This document shows positions 1 through 10,443 of a stretch of DNA of 64,000 bases, piece after piece. Below the pieces are notes generated by a model. The model did not search any database and had not been told where the DNA came from. It saw only the letters and a program-made list of their open reading frames with translations. The first letter of the stretch is position 1. The number at the start of each line of letters is the position of its first letter. This DNA is from Rhizobium sp. JAB6 (GTDB lineage: Bacteria; Pseudomonadota; Alphaproteobacteria; Rhizobiales; Rhizobiaceae): positions 62,001-126,000 of the forward strand of contig NZ_PYJQ01000009.1 in the NCBI RefSeq assembly GCF_003024605.1, read 5' to 3'. Both the position numbers and the translations under genes were made by a program.

Positions 1-1
1 G

Positions 2-1342
<1,341 letters not shown>

Positions 1343-1356
1343 TCGAGGTACCACTT

Positions 1357-1590
1357 ATGCCAATGAACCCCGGCGATATCGAAGACATGATCAAGGCCGG
1401 CATTCCCGGCGCCAAGGTGACGATTCGCGACCTGGCCGGGGATGGCGATCACTATGCCGCCGAAGTTGTCGCGGAAGCTTTCCGAGGCAAGAGCCGCGTG
1501 CAGCAGCATCAGATGGTCTATGATGCCCTGAAGGGCAATATGGGCGGCGTGCTGCACGCTCTCGCCCTGCAGACGTCAGCGCCCGACTGA
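1357..1590 (+). CDS. BolA family protein
   Basis: Small BolA/IbaG-like protein of 77 residues. BolA proteins pair with CGFS monothiol glutaredoxins and take part in iron-sulfur cluster handling and iron sensing. The start is ATG 1357, preceded by GAGG at 1345-1348 with 8 nt spacing. The central GDGDHYAAEVVAEAFRGKSR and the following QHQMVYDAL match the BolA fold, including the conserved HxxVY-type helix. The glutaredoxin partner grxD lies 2 kb downstream rather than adjacent, with two minus-strand genes in between. The 3' end overlaps the convergent gene's stop by 15 bp. Confidence 0.9.
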   Translation: MPMNPGDIEDMIKAGIPGAKVTIRDLAGDGDHYAAEVVAEAFRGKSRVQQHQMVYDALKGNMGGVLHALALQTSAPD

Positions 1591-2775
1591 GAGTGCCCGC
1601 GCCGCTTCGCCGGAGTTGAAGCTCAGCTCCGGCAATCTCTTCACCGAGAATTCAGCGAAATCCGCGGCCGGCAACGGACCGGCTGTCATGAGCGTGAAAT
1701 CGAAGAAGGCCCTAAGATCGGGGCCGAGCACATATTGCCGGTGAACCCGCAGGAGATCCCGTTTGATCTTCTTGTAGTGCTTTTCGGACAGCATCTGCTT
1801 GAAGCGCACGAAGAGGATCGAGGCCTGCCGGGCATCCTCATGCCCGCAAACAGCGGCGACCTTTGCCTTATAAAAATGGATCGCATCGGTCAGACAGTGC
1901 ACGTCGAGCCAGAAGATATCCTTGCAGCGTGCGATCAATCCCACGCGTGAGCGCAGCACGTTAGCCGGCCGCATGAGAGCACATTGCAGGATGGCACTGC
2001 CAAGGGTGGCAAACACCACGCGCTTGCCCTGCAGCAGGTCCGGCTCACGCTCCAGCAAGAGGCCGATCACATGAGCGGCCACGGACGAGCCCATGCTATG
2101 CGAAGAGATGACGAACTCTTCGGCGTCGGGTTCTTCCAAGGCTTGCCGGACGCTGGCGGCGCTGGCTTCCAGCCACTGTTCCGCGCCTATTCCGTTCAAA
2201 CCCGCCATCGCGACCGCCATCTCCCAATCGGAGAAGAGATGCAGCGTATGCAGTTTTTCCGCCTGCGGCAGAAAAACATAGACGAAGAAGGCGATCGCGA
2301 GCGCGATGCTGCCGATATGGCTCCAGGCTGGCAGCCCGAAAAAGATTGGCGTAAACGCGATCGACAGGCTGAGAATCAGTCCCGCAAGCATCAGCAGAAA
2401 GGGAAAGATAAAGAAGAGGCCAAAGCGCCATGCGTACCGGAAATAACCGGTCATCCCGCCGGAAGCGGCAACTTTTGCAGCGGCGAGATAGCCCTGCATC
2501 ACCCGCGTAAAGAACGGCCTGCCGTTCAGGGTGGCGACCAGATCATTGTGATCGACGATATGAATGCGGCTTTGTGAATGCCAGTCCGCAGCCGTCGCAG
2601 TGACGTCGAAATACGGCGCCCGACCGAAATTCTTTATTTCATCCACCGACGCGGTGAAATCCCAGGCGGCAGCACTCTGCCGCGCAGAGCGCTCGTAACG
2701 AGCCCGATGTGCGGCAGCGTCCAGCGGCTCGAAGCCAGGGAAGTGGAGAACCACCCTCTTCTTGATAGGATTCAT
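1576..2775 (-). CDS. Membrane protein with alpha/beta-hydrolase-like serine motif
   Basis: A protein of 399 residues from ATG 2775; an open frame continues upstream to 2856 but the family-like N-terminus NPIKKRVVLHFPGFEPLDA favours this start. It has two hydrophobic segments at about residues 117-145 and 152-170, so the C-terminal part probably sits on one face of the inner membrane. SSHSMGSS near residue 227 is a GxSxG-like nucleophile elbow (Ser-His-Ser-Met-Gly), suggesting a lipase/esterase-type alpha/beta hydrolase; the catalytic Asp and His cannot be assigned by eye. It is convergent with bolA and overlaps its end. Substrate unknown. Confidence 0.7.
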   Translation of the reverse strand: MNPIKKRVVLHFPGFEPLDAAAHRARYERSARQSAAAWDFTASVDEIKNFGRAPYFDVTATAADWHSQSRIHIVDHNDLVATLNGRPFFTRVMQGYLAAAKVAASGGMTGYFRYAWRFGLFFIFPFLLMLAGLILSLSIAFTPIFFGLPAWSHIGSIALAIAFFVYVFLPQAEKLHTLHLFSDWEMAVAMAGLNGIGAEQWLEASAASVRQALEEPDAEEFVISSHSMGSSVAAHVIGLLLEREPDLLQGKRVVFATLGSAILQCALMRPANVLRSRVGLIARCKDIFWLDVHCLTDAIHFYKAKVAAVCGHEDARQASILFVRFKQMLSEKHYKKIKRDLLRVHRQYVLGPDLRAFFDFTLMTAGPLPAADFAEFSVKRLPELSFNSGEAARALSVGR

Positions 2776-2989
2776 ATTGTAGTCTGTCCCCGAGGCGCCG
2801 ATAGCACTGATAAAAAACGGAAGACAGCCATGATCATGGACTGCCGGCTTTTTCATGGCGGAGTAGCCTAATTTGCTGAAAATAGAAATATCGAATCAAG
2901 TATTTACGATCATGGCTTAGGTGGAAAGGAAGCTGCTCGTAAGAATTCCTGGCCGCTCTCGTACCATTCGGTCGCGACACTGCACTAAC

Positions 2990-3292
2990 TCAGCATTCAT
3001 GTCGGGGGTATGGAGAGGCCTCGGCACATGAGTCTACCGGTGGAGCAATCATGATTTTTTGGGTGCTAGGCGGCGCTGCCGGCTGCTGTGTCGGGGCGGT
3101 CGAGGCACGGTAGCCGAAAGCGATGCTCAATATAAGAACGATGGCGCTTACGGTCACGGTGCTATTCAGGACCGATGCTCTTGGCGTACGAACATGCTCG
3201 AAATATTCCCGCTCGCCTTCGCTGGTGTCGTCAGAGCTGTAAAATTCCCGCTCCTCACCAAGCTGCCCGTCTGAATAATGGTGGTGGCTCAT
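2990..3292 (-). CDS. Small single-pass membrane protein, unknown function
   Basis: I do not recognise a family. The start at ATG 3292 is chosen because GAGGGAG lies 8 to 9 nt upstream; an in-frame upstream start at 3322 has no such site. The 100-residue product has an acidic, histidine-containing N-terminus (MSHHHYSDGQLGEEREF), a single hydrophobic span near residues 43-62 (TVTVSAIVLILSIAFGYRAS) and a Pro/Ala/Gln-rich tail with two cysteines. The surrounding DNA is more AT-rich than its neighbours. Confidence 0.55.
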   Translation of the reverse strand: MSHHHYSDGQLGEEREFYSSDDTSEGEREYFEHVRTPRASVLNSTVTVSAIVLILSIAFGYRASTAPTQQPAAPPSTQKIMIAPPVDSCAEASPYPRHEC

Positions 3293-3672
3293 GGTGTCCG
3301 CTCCCTCAAAATACGACTGCAATGTTCACACGGGACCGATACGCGCCAAATCGCACCAATCGACAAACTTTAACAAACATACCGATCGTTTGTAAATTAA
3401 ATAGCAGGCTAATACTAATCGTCCCTTGCTTCACTTTCATGTGTGTTGTTCAGGCATGGAGTTGAAGGCCCGTTTTCAAAACGCACTATTCAGAAAATCA
3501 ATTCAATGGGCCATTTTCATTGCCGCCGATGACCGTGTATCCGTAAATCCATTCATGCGATGAAAAAGACGATGCGTATGTTTTGCGGCTGGAAATCTTT
3601 TCGGCTGCTTGCTATTTAAGGGACAGATGTAACGCTGCGGACCTTGACCCCGCATGTGAAAGGAACTGGACA
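3293..3672. other. AT-rich intergenic region upstream of grxD
   Basis: 380 bp without a convincing gene. It separates the divergent small membrane-protein gene from grxD and must hold both promoters. It is visibly AT-richer than the surroundings (especially 3330-3600). I see no strong terminator, operator or structured RNA; the short frames here lack ribosome binding sites. Confidence 0.5.
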
Positions 3673-4008
3673 ATGAGCGGCATTCACGAATTCATCGACA
3701 ATGAAGTTAAGAACAACGACGTCGTTCTTTTCATGAAAGGCACGCCCCAGTTCCCGCAGTGTGGGTTCTCAGGACAGGTTGTCCAGATCCTCGATTATAT
3801 CGGCGTTGATTATAAAGGCATCAACGTCCTTGCCGATGCCGAGATTCGTCAAGGCATTAAGGACTATTCGAACTGGCCGACCATTCCGCAGCTTTACGTG
3901 AAGGGCGAATTCATCGGCGGCTGCGATATCGTGCGCGAAATGTTCCAGGCGGGCGAGTTGCAGCAACACCTTCAGGAACACGGCATCAGCGTTCGCGGCG
4001 CCGCCTGA
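3673..4008 (+). CDS. grxD: Monothiol CGFS glutaredoxin (Grx4 type)
   Basis: 111 residues, the normal length for single-domain bacterial Grx4. The active site is PQCGFSGQ with a single redox cysteine, which identifies a CGFS glutaredoxin that binds a bridging [2Fe-2S] cluster with glutathione and exchanges it with BolA partners or scaffold proteins. [19 protein letters not shown] carries the glutathione-binding TIP loop and the GGCD motif. The start ATG 3673 has AGGAA about 8 nt upstream. The BolA-family gene at 1357-1590 is the expected functional partner. Confidence 0.96.
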   Translation: MSGIHEFIDNEVKNNDVVLFMKGTPQFPQCGFSGQVVQILDYIGVDYKGINVLADAEIRQGIKDYSNWPTIPQLYVKGEFIGGCDIVREMFQAGELQQHLQEHGISVRGAA

Positions 4009-4105
4009 CCGGGCACCGGGCTCCTCGTCCGGTTTCCATTGTTAAATTTGATCAATTGGGCGCTGCCGCCGGGCGGCGCCTTGACATGTTTATGGGAATA
4101 AAACC

Positions 4106-5380
4106 GTGACGACTTCATCTCAGGCCATGTCCCATGGGCAGCTGCCCATGGGCAAACGCGAGTTCATCGCACTCGCGGCCTTCCTGATGGCGACCAATTC
4201 GCTCGCCATCGACATCATGCTCCCCGCTTTGCAGCAGATCGGTTCCAGCCTCGGCGTGACGAACGAGAATCATCGGCAATATGTGGTGACGGCCTATCTA
4301 ATCGGCTTCGGCTCGGCGCAGCTCATCTACGGTCCGCTGTCGGATCGCTTTGGCCGGCGCCTGCCCCTCCTGATCGGTATCACCGTCTACGTCGTCTCCG
4401 CTTTCGGCATCGCTCTGATACCCTCCTTTGCCGGCCTTCTCGCCCTGCGATTTATCCAGGGTCTGGGCTCTGCGGCCACGCGTGTCATCACCATTTCCAT
4501 CGTTCGAGACGTATTTGGCGGCCGCCTGATGGCAGAAGTAATGTCGCTCATTATGATGGTCTTCATGATCGTTCCGGTCATCGCGCCGGGAAGCGGTCAG
4601 ATCATCATGCTCGTCAGCACCTGGCACATGATTTTCGTCTTCATCGGCACCATGGCAACGCTCGTCGGCCTCTGGATGTATTTCCGGCTTCCGGAGACGT
4701 TGAAGCTGGAAAATGTCCGTCCGCTGACTATCAGGTCGGTCGCCTCCGGCTTCAGGATGGTTCTGACGAACCGCGTGGCCCTCTGTTACACCCTTGCCAG
4801 CACCTTCCTGTTCGGGGCGTTGTTCGGCTTCATCAATTCGGCGCAGCAGATCTATAGCGGCATTTACGGGCTGGGCGTGTATACGCCGGTCGCCTTTGGC
4901 GGCGTGGCGCTGTTCATGGCGCTATCCTCCTTCATCAACTCACAGCTCGTCGGCCGTTTCGGCATGCGGCGGCTTTCGCATGCGGCATTGCTCGGCTTTT
5001 CCTTCATCACCTTCATTTGGATGCTGGTGCAGCTTTATGGCCCAGCACCAATGCCCTTCCCACTGTTCATGCTGTTTTTCGCTCTGGCAATGTTCCAGTT
5101 CGGCTGGATCGGTTCGAATTTCAATTCTCTTGCCATGGAGCCGCTCGGTCACGTCGCCGGCACTGCCTCCTCCGTGCTCGGCTTCATGAGCACGGTCGGC
5201 GGCGCCTCGATCGGTGCCGGTATCGGTCAGTATTTCAACGGCACGGCGACCCCGATGGTGATCGGCTACTTCACCGTCTCGTTGATCGGTCTCGTATTCG
5301 TGCTGGCCGCCGAAAGAGGGCGCCTCTTCCGCCCGCACAATGCGCCCCCTCCGGCCGATCAGTCCCTCGCTTTACATTGA
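4106..5380 (+). CDS. MFS transporter, Bcr/CflA drug-resistance family
   Basis: 424-residue inner-membrane protein with about 12 hydrophobic helices, in the size range of Bcr/CflA (DHA1) exporters. The N-terminal helix carries SLAIDIMLPALQQIGSSLG and the first cytoplasmic loop GPLSDRFGRRLPLL is the MFS motif A, indicating a proton-driven exporter. GTG 4106 is used as start, preceded by GGGAATA; ATG 4127 is an alternative. A second, paralogous transporter starts 14 bp after the stop and is almost certainly co-transcribed. Substrate cannot be read from sequence. Confidence 0.9.
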   Translation: MTTSSQAMSHGQLPMGKREFIALAAFLMATNSLAIDIMLPALQQIGSSLGVTNENHRQYVVTAYLIGFGSAQLIYGPLSDRFGRRLPLLIGITVYVVSAFGIALIPSFAGLLALRFIQGLGSAATRVITISIVRDVFGGRLMAEVMSLIMMVFMIVPVIAPGSGQIIMLVSTWHMIFVFIGTMATLVGLWMYFRLPETLKLENVRPLTIRSVASGFRMVLTNRVALCYTLASTFLFGALFGFINSAQQIYSGIYGLGVYTPVAFGGVALFMALSSFINSQLVGRFGMRRLSHAALLGFSFITFIWMLVQLYGPAPMPFPLFMLFFALAMFQFGWIGSNFNSLAMEPLGHVAGTASSVLGFMSTVGGASIGAGIGQYFNGTATPMVIGYFTVSLIGLVFVLAAERGRLFRPHNAPPPADQSLALH

Positions 5381-5393
5381 CAGGCATATTCGA

Positions 5394-6689
5394 ATGACAA
5401 CCCCGCCTCAGTCTCAGCCAGCGGTCCAGCCGCCGGCGCAGTCCGGCTCCAGCCGCATCGGCCTCGGCATCGTGGAATTCATCCTCACGATCGCCCTGAT
5501 GACCGCCAGCATTTCCATGGGCATCGACAGCATGCTGCCGGCGCTGCCGAATATCGGCCAGTCGCTGCATGTCGCCAATCCCAACGACACCCAGCTCGTC
5601 ATCGGCGTCTATTTCCTCGGATTCGGCATCTGTCAGCTTTTCTTCGGCAGCCTGTCGGACACCTATGGCCGGCGGTATATTCTGCTTGGCGGTCTTGCCT
5701 TCTATACCGTGACCCTGTTTGCCGCCGCCTGGAGCGGCAGCCTGTTTGCCTTGCTGGCCATGCGCTTCGCCCAGGGTGTCGGCGCCGCAGCCGTTCGTAT
5801 CACCACGCTCGCCATCGTCCGCGATTGCTTCGGCGGCCGGGAAATGGCCCGCGTCATGTCCTATGTCATGATCGTGTTCATGATCATGCCGATGGTAGCG
5901 CCCTTCGTTGGTCAGATGATCGTTGCCTATTCGAACTGGCAATGGATCTTCATCCTGCTTGGGATCGTCAGCGCCGGCCTTTTCCTGGTCGCCTTCTTCC
6001 GCATGAAGGAGACGCTGCCCACCGAAGAGCGCCTGCCGCTCTCGGTCTCGTCGGTTCTTTCCGGCTTCAAGACTGTGCTCACCAACCGCATCACCTGTGG
6101 CTACATGATCGGCCTGACGCTCTATACCGGCGTCATCTGCGCCTACATCGTCTCGGTGCAGCAGGTCTTCGGCGAGGTCTATGGGCTTGGCGACACGTTT
6201 CCGATCGCTTTTGCAGCAACGGCAGCCGGCACCGCGGTGGCGCAGTTCGCCAATGGCTATTTCGTCCGCAGCTTCGGCATGCGCCGAATTTCTCATGCGG
6301 CCATGATCGTCTTCACAGTCCTTGGCGCTATCGGCTACGCCGTCGGCATGTTCGGCCAGCCAAGCTTCACCTTCATTTACGTGCTGATCTCGATCATGCT
6401 GATGATGTTCGCCGTCATCACCACCAACTGCATGGCCATTAGCCTCGAGCCGATGGGGCATCTGGCGGGCACCGCAGCCGCCATCACCAGTTCGGTCTCC
6501 ACGACAGCCGGCGTTCTGATCGGCGGCATCGTCGGCCAGATGTTCGATGGCACCGCACAGCCGCTGCTTGCCGGCTTCACCATATTTGGCGTGCTGTCGA
6601 TTCTTGCGACGCTGTGGGCAGAGCGCGGCAAGCTCTTCACCCATCCCGGCGATACGCCGGCGCTGGAACCCGGCATGGGGCACGTCTGA
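5394..6689 (+). CDS. MFS transporter, Bcr/CflA family (tandem paralogue)
   Basis: 431 residues from ATG 5394; the longer open frame from 5340 would overlap the upstream gene and adds a non-conserved tail. It aligns along its length with the preceding transporter: MGIDSMLPALPNIGQSL parallels the first helix, and GSLSDTYGRRYILL is motif A. It therefore looks like a tandem duplication forming a two-gene export operon. The Pro/Gln-rich cytoplasmic N-terminus is specific to this copy. Whether the two act as separate pumps or a hetero-pair is unknown. Confidence 0.88.
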   Translation: MTTPPQSQPAVQPPAQSGSSRIGLGIVEFILTIALMTASISMGIDSMLPALPNIGQSLHVANPNDTQLVIGVYFLGFGICQLFFGSLSDTYGRRYILLGGLAFYTVTLFAAAWSGSLFALLAMRFAQGVGAAAVRITTLAIVRDCFGGREMARVMSYVMIVFMIMPMVAPFVGQMIVAYSNWQWIFILLGIVSAGLFLVAFFRMKETLPTEERLPLSVSSVLSGFKTVLTNRITCGYMIGLTLYTGVICAYIVSVQQVFGEVYGLGDTFPIAFAATAAGTAVAQFANGYFVRSFGMRRISHAAMIVFTVLGAIGYAVGMFGQPSFTFIYVLISIMLMMFAVITTNCMAISLEPMGHLAGTAAAITSSVSTTAGVLIGGIVGQMFDGTAQPLLAGFTIFGVLSILATLWAERGKLFTHPGDTPALEPGMGHV

Positions 6690-6707
6690 GCGTCGTGCCT
6701 CTCGTTC

Positions 6708-7637
6708 TTAAGCGCCGCTGCGCGGCCGGCTCACCCAGCGCACCGCCGCAGCGATCGCAAGCCCAAAGAGCGGCCACATCGCCCACGGCGTTCCGTTCCA
6801 AGTGAAAAGGTTGATCGCTACGATGCCGATGCCGGTGATGACAAGGCCGGCAATCGCCATATCGATCTGCGGGTTGCTACGCACGTAACGATACGCGTTG
6901 GCCCACAAGATCGCGAGTATCGGCCATTTCGCCCAGAATTCGCCATGCCAGGTCAACCCGTTGAGAACGGCAAGGCCCATGCACACGACTAGGACAGCAC
7001 CGTAGCGGCGGCGCCAGTCTTGCGGCACTGCTTCCTGCATCGCTACTTCCGGGGCCCGCACAGGAGCCCGCACCGGGGCAGATTGATAATCGGAAGTAGT
7101 ATCGACAACCTGCACGCCGCCGATCCGCACCGCGTAGCTCGGCACGCCACCTTCGATATTCTTGACCTCGAGCTGCCCGAGAAAATCGAAACCCACCGCC
7201 ACTTTGTTACGGACCTGGTCATAGACGGTGTTGGAAATGACGATACCGCCCGGCGCAGCGCGCGACTGCAGCCGGGCGGCAATATTGACGCCGTCACCAT
7301 AGAGGTCGTCGCCATCGGCGATCACATCACCGAGATTGAGGCCGATGCGAAAGAGCATCTGCTTGTCGGGGTCGGTTACGGCATTGTAGCCGGCAAGCTC
7401 GTTCTGCGTGTCGATCGCAGCCCGCACGGCTTCAACCACGCTCGGAAATTCGGCGAAGACGCCATCGCCCCAGGTGTTGATGACCCGGCCGCCATGCGCT
7501 TCGATCAACCGTTTCATCGCATCGCGGTAACGACGAAGGGTCGAAAGCGTCCCCTCCTCGTCCCTACCCATGAGGCGCGTATAGTCCTGCACATCGGCGC
7601 AGAAGATGGTGGTCAGCTTGCGGCTCGTCTCGGACAT
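6708..7637 (-). CDS. Class III adenylate/guanylate cyclase with C-terminal tandem 2TM module
   Basis: 309 residues from ATG 7637 (GAGG 5 nt upstream; a GTG at 7646 is the alternative). The catalytic domain occupies roughly residues 5-170: FCADVQDYTRL holds the first metal-binding Asp, NTWGDGVFAEF the second, and GDGVNIAARLQ the transition-state Asn and Arg region, so the domain looks active. The C-terminal 90 residues contain two related two-helix units, LTWHGEFWAKWP and FTWNGTPWAMWP, anchoring the cyclase in the membrane. Rhizobia carry many such cyclases; the signal sensed here is unknown. Confidence 0.88.
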   Translation of the reverse strand: MSETSRKLTTIFCADVQDYTRLMGRDEEGTLSTLRRYRDAMKRLIEAHGGRVINTWGDGVFAEFPSVVEAVRAAIDTQNELAGYNAVTDPDKQMLFRIGLNLGDVIADGDDLYGDGVNIAARLQSRAAPGGIVISNTVYDQVRNKVAVGFDFLGQLEVKNIEGGVPSYAVRIGGVQVVDTTSDYQSAPVRAPVRAPEVAMQEAVPQDWRRRYGAVLVVCMGLAVLNGLTWHGEFWAKWPILAILWANAYRYVRSNPQIDMAIAGLVITGIGIVAINLFTWNGTPWAMWPLFGLAIAAAVRWVSRPRSGA

Positions 7638-7753
7638 CTGCCTCACCCTCGCGGCAAGCGCCGACCAAGGCTCTTGCCTGTTGGAGCAAAGATAACCTCG
7701 CCGCGGTGACTTTCCAAGGGGCCCTACCGGCTATCCTTGCACACGGCTCGCGG

Positions 7754-8578
7754 TTAGAGAGTGAAGACCTCGTGCCGCAGCAGTTCCCATGTGTCCTTGT
7801 CCGCAGCGATCAGCAGCCCGCCATCAAGATGGTGCGGCAGATAGGGCGAACCGTCGAAACGGCGAACATAGGCGCCGGCTTCGGCCGAGATCAGCGATCC
7901 CGCCAGGTGATCCCAGGGCATCAGCTTGTTGTACATGAGATAATGCACATAGCCACCCGCAAGCGTGCGGTATTCATGCGCCGCGCAGCGATAGCAGGTC
8001 GTATAGCGCACCTTGGCGAGATTACCCATGATTTCGGCGCGCTTTTCCTTCGGCAGAAAGCCGGTGGCCGCCATGCCGACCAACTCTTCCAGCGGGACCG
8101 ACTGAGCCACCTTCAAACGCAGCGTCTCGCCATCCGGTCGCCGCAGCCATGCGCCGCTTCCCCGCTCCGCCAGCACCCAGTCATCGCCCATCGGGTCGAA
8201 AATGATGCCGGCAACGGTCTCGCCCTTCGAGACGACCGAAGCCATCACGCCGAAGGCCGGAATCCCCGCGGCGAAATTGAACGTGCCGTCAACAGGATCG
8301 ACGATGATGGCGAGATCGGCATCCTGCAGCTTTCTCAGCAGCGATGGATCGGCGGCAACCGATTCCTCACCAATAAACAGCGCCTCGGGCCAGAGTCGGG
8401 CAACCTCTGCCTTGATCATGCGCTCGGCCCGCTCGTCGGCTTCCGTCACCAGATCCGTCGCCTCGCTCTTGGCGCGGACATCGTCGCTGCCGAGCCTGCG
8501 AAAACGTGGCAGGATCTCCGTCTGCGCCGCGCGGCGCAGCACATGGGCAAGCGTGGTAACGTCAACGAGCGATGTCAT
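7754..8578 (-). CDS. Inositol monophosphatase family protein (copy 1)
   Basis: 274-residue Mg-dependent, Li-sensitive-type phosphatase. Metal-binding motifs are present: GEES (with the conserved Glu), DPVDGTFNFAAG (canonical DPxDGT) and the C-terminal WDHLAG in place of WDxAAG. The substrate could be inositol-1-phosphate, histidinol phosphate, PAP or another sugar phosphate; the FNFAAGIPAFG variant seen here does not decide this. AAAGGA lies just upstream of the ATG. It follows a closely related gene by 16 bp on the same strand, forming a tandem pair. Confidence 0.9.
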   Translation of the reverse strand: MTSLVDVTTLAHVLRRAAQTEILPRFRRLGSDDVRAKSEATDLVTEADERAERMIKAEVARLWPEALFIGEESVAADPSLLRKLQDADLAIIVDPVDGTFNFAAGIPAFGVMASVVSKGETVAGIIFDPMGDDWVLAERGSGAWLRRPDGETLRLKVAQSVPLEELVGMAATGFLPKEKRAEIMGNLAKVRYTTCYRCAAHEYRTLAGGYVHYLMYNKLMPWDHLAGSLISAEAGAYVRRFDGSPYLPHHLDGGLLIAADKDTWELLRHEVFTL

Positions 8579-8594
8579 GCTTTTTCCTTTCGCG

Positions 8595-9422
8595 TCAGGC
8601 GCCGATGATTTCGCGGCGGATCATCCGCCAGCTTTCCTCATCCGGCGCAGAAATGATGCCTCCGGTCGTTTCGCCGGGCCTGTAGGGCGTACCATCGAAT
8701 TTGGCGGTATAGCCGCCCGCCTCCTGATGGGCCAGCACGCCGGCCAGGTGATCCCACGGCATCAATTTGGAATGGCCGATGAAATGCCACTTGCCCGAGG
8801 CGACCATCCAATATTCGTAGGCCGAGCAATTGAGCGAGAAAGCCATGCGGGCCTTCGATAGATTGGCGTTGATCCGCGACCGGTCCGGTTCATCCATGTG
8901 CCCCCAGGATATAGCGCCCGTCATCCCGGCCAGGGGAGCAGGACCGGCGACGGCTAGCCGCCTTGCCTGCCCGCTCTGCCGGCGCAGGAAAGTCCCGCCA
9001 CCCTTCATGGCAGTCAGAGTGTCGCCAAGCACAGGATCGTGAATGATGCTGGCGATCGTCTCGCCATTGGCGACGACGGCGACGATCGTCCCGAAAACCG
9101 GCAGTCCGGCAGCGAAATTGAATGTGCCATCCACCGGGTCGATGGTGAAGGCCAAGTCGGCATGCGCCAGCGCCGGCACGACGGATTTATCGGCCTCATA
9201 GGCTTCTTCGCCGACGATCACGGCTTTCGGAAAACGCGTCTTCAACGCCGCGGTGATGTGCCGCTCGGCCAGAAGATCGGCCTCGGTCACAAGATCGATA
9301 GCCGACGTCTTTTCCGATATGTCGCCAGCATCCAGATTGCGGAAGCGCTGCATGATTTCCTTTGACGCCGCCTCGGCAACGATCGTCATCACGTAGTCGA
9401 AATCAGCATCGGAGAAATTCAT
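8595..9422 (-). CDS. Inositol monophosphatase family protein (copy 2)
   Basis: 275 residues, upstream member of a tandem pair with the gene ending at 7754. The same motif set is present: GEEAY, DPVDGTFNFAAG and WDHLAG, with the same departures from the canonical family sequence, which points to duplication rather than two independent acquisitions. GAGG lies 6 nt before ATG 9422. The two products differ clearly in their N- and C-terminal thirds, so they have probably diverged in substrate or assemble as a heteromer. Confidence 0.9.
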   Translation of the reverse strand: MNFSDADFDYVMTIVAEAASKEIMQRFRNLDAGDISEKTSAIDLVTEADLLAERHITAALKTRFPKAVIVGEEAYEADKSVVPALAHADLAFTIDPVDGTFNFAAGLPVFGTIVAVVANGETIASIIHDPVLGDTLTAMKGGGTFLRRQSGQARRLAVAGPAPLAGMTGAISWGHMDEPDRSRINANLSKARMAFSLNCSAYEYWMVASGKWHFIGHSKLMPWDHLAGVLAHQEAGGYTAKFDGTPYRPGETTGGIISAPDEESWRMIRREIIGA

Positions 9423-9495
9423 AGGAAGCCTCTGTTTTGAAAGGGCTTCCTCTTATGCCCGATTCGATGACATGGGTGTGGCAAAAGCCCTGAAA

Positions 9496-10383
9496 TTAAG
9501 CGGAACCGCTCGAAGAGCCCTGCGCCATCAAACCTGCAAAATCGAACAGCTTGGGATCGAGCAGGTGCGATGGGTTCACATGCGCCAGCGCGCGCAGCAT
9601 CGTATCCTTGCGGCCCGGCATGCGCCGCTCGATATCGGCGAGCATGTCCTTCATGGCATTGCGCTGCAATCCATCCTGCGAGCCGCAGAGATCGCAAGGG
9701 ATAATCGGAAACTGCATGGCTGTCGCAAATTTGGCGAGATCATCCTCAGCGGCATAGGCAAGCGGACGCAACAGCATCAAGTCGCCCTCGTCGTTGAGCA
9801 GCTTGGCCGGCATGGAAGCCAGCCGGCCGCCATGGAAGAAGTTCATGAAGAAGGTCTCGAGAATATCCTCGCGGTGATGGCCGAGCACCAGCGCGTCGCA
9901 ACCTTCCTCGCGAGCGATGCGATAGAGGTTGCCGCGGCGCAGGCGCGAACAGAGCGAGCAATAGGTTGCCCCCTCCGCCACCTTCTCCTTCACGATCGAA
10001 TAGGTGTCGCGATACTCGATGCGATGCGCGACACCGATCTTGGTCAGATACTCCGGCAGAATATGCTTCGGAAAGTTCGGCTGGCCCTGATCGAGATTGC
10101 AGGCGACGATCTCCACCGGCAACAGACCGCGCCATTTCAGATCGAGGAGCAGCGCCAGCAGACCGTAGGAATCCTTGCCGCCGGAAAGGCCGACCAGCCA
10201 GCGCTTCTGGCCCTTCAGCATCTGGAAGTCTTCCATCGCCTGGCGCACCTGCCGCAACAGGCGCTTGCGAAGCTTGTTGAAGGAGACCGAACGCGGCGCA
10301 TCGGAAAACATAGGATGCGCGGCAGAACCGCCATCGTCAGCTTCGATATCGATGTCGTCGTTCACCGTTGTCGCGATATTCAT
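9496..10383 (-). CDS. ttcA: tRNA 2-thiocytidine biosynthesis protein TtcA
   Basis: 295-residue PP-loop ATPase that thiolates cytidine 32 of certain tRNAs using a [4Fe-4S] cluster. The PP-loop is [14 protein letters not shown] near residue 65; cluster-binding cysteines are in [12 protein letters not shown] (CxxC) and the downstream [24 protein letters not shown] is the conserved block that follows. The first 30 residues are acidic and variable. It stands alone, 73 bp upstream (on this strand) of the IMPase pair. Confidence 0.95.
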   Translation of the reverse strand: MNIATTVNDDIDIEADDGGSAAHPMFSDAPRSVSFNKLRKRLLRQVRQAMEDFQMLKGQKRWLVGLSGGKDSYGLLALLLDLKWRGLLPVEIVACNLDQGQPNFPKHILPEYLTKIGVAHRIEYRDTYSIVKEKVAEGATYCSLCSRLRRGNLYRIAREEGCDALVLGHHREDILETFFMNFFHGGRLASMPAKLLNDEGDLMLLRPLAYAAEDDLAKFATAMQFPIIPCDLCGSQDGLQRNAMKDMLADIERRMPGRKDTMLRALAHVNPSHLLDPKLFDFAGLMAQGSSSGSA

Positions 10384-10443
10384 TCCGTCATTCCTTCCAT
10401 CTCGCCACGCTGATAGCAGAAAGCGGGACGAGAAGACATGGTG

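Noticed and set aside
4059-4080. GC-rich hairpin (GGCGC...GCGCC) between grxD and the first MFS gene
   Set aside because: Could be a grxD terminator, but no T-run follows and the stem is imperfect, so left uncalled.
5271-6683. 470-residue minus-strand frame opposite the second MFS gene
   Set aside because: Composition (Asp/His/Gly-rich, no hydrophobic helices) is the usual antisense shadow of a membrane protein gene.
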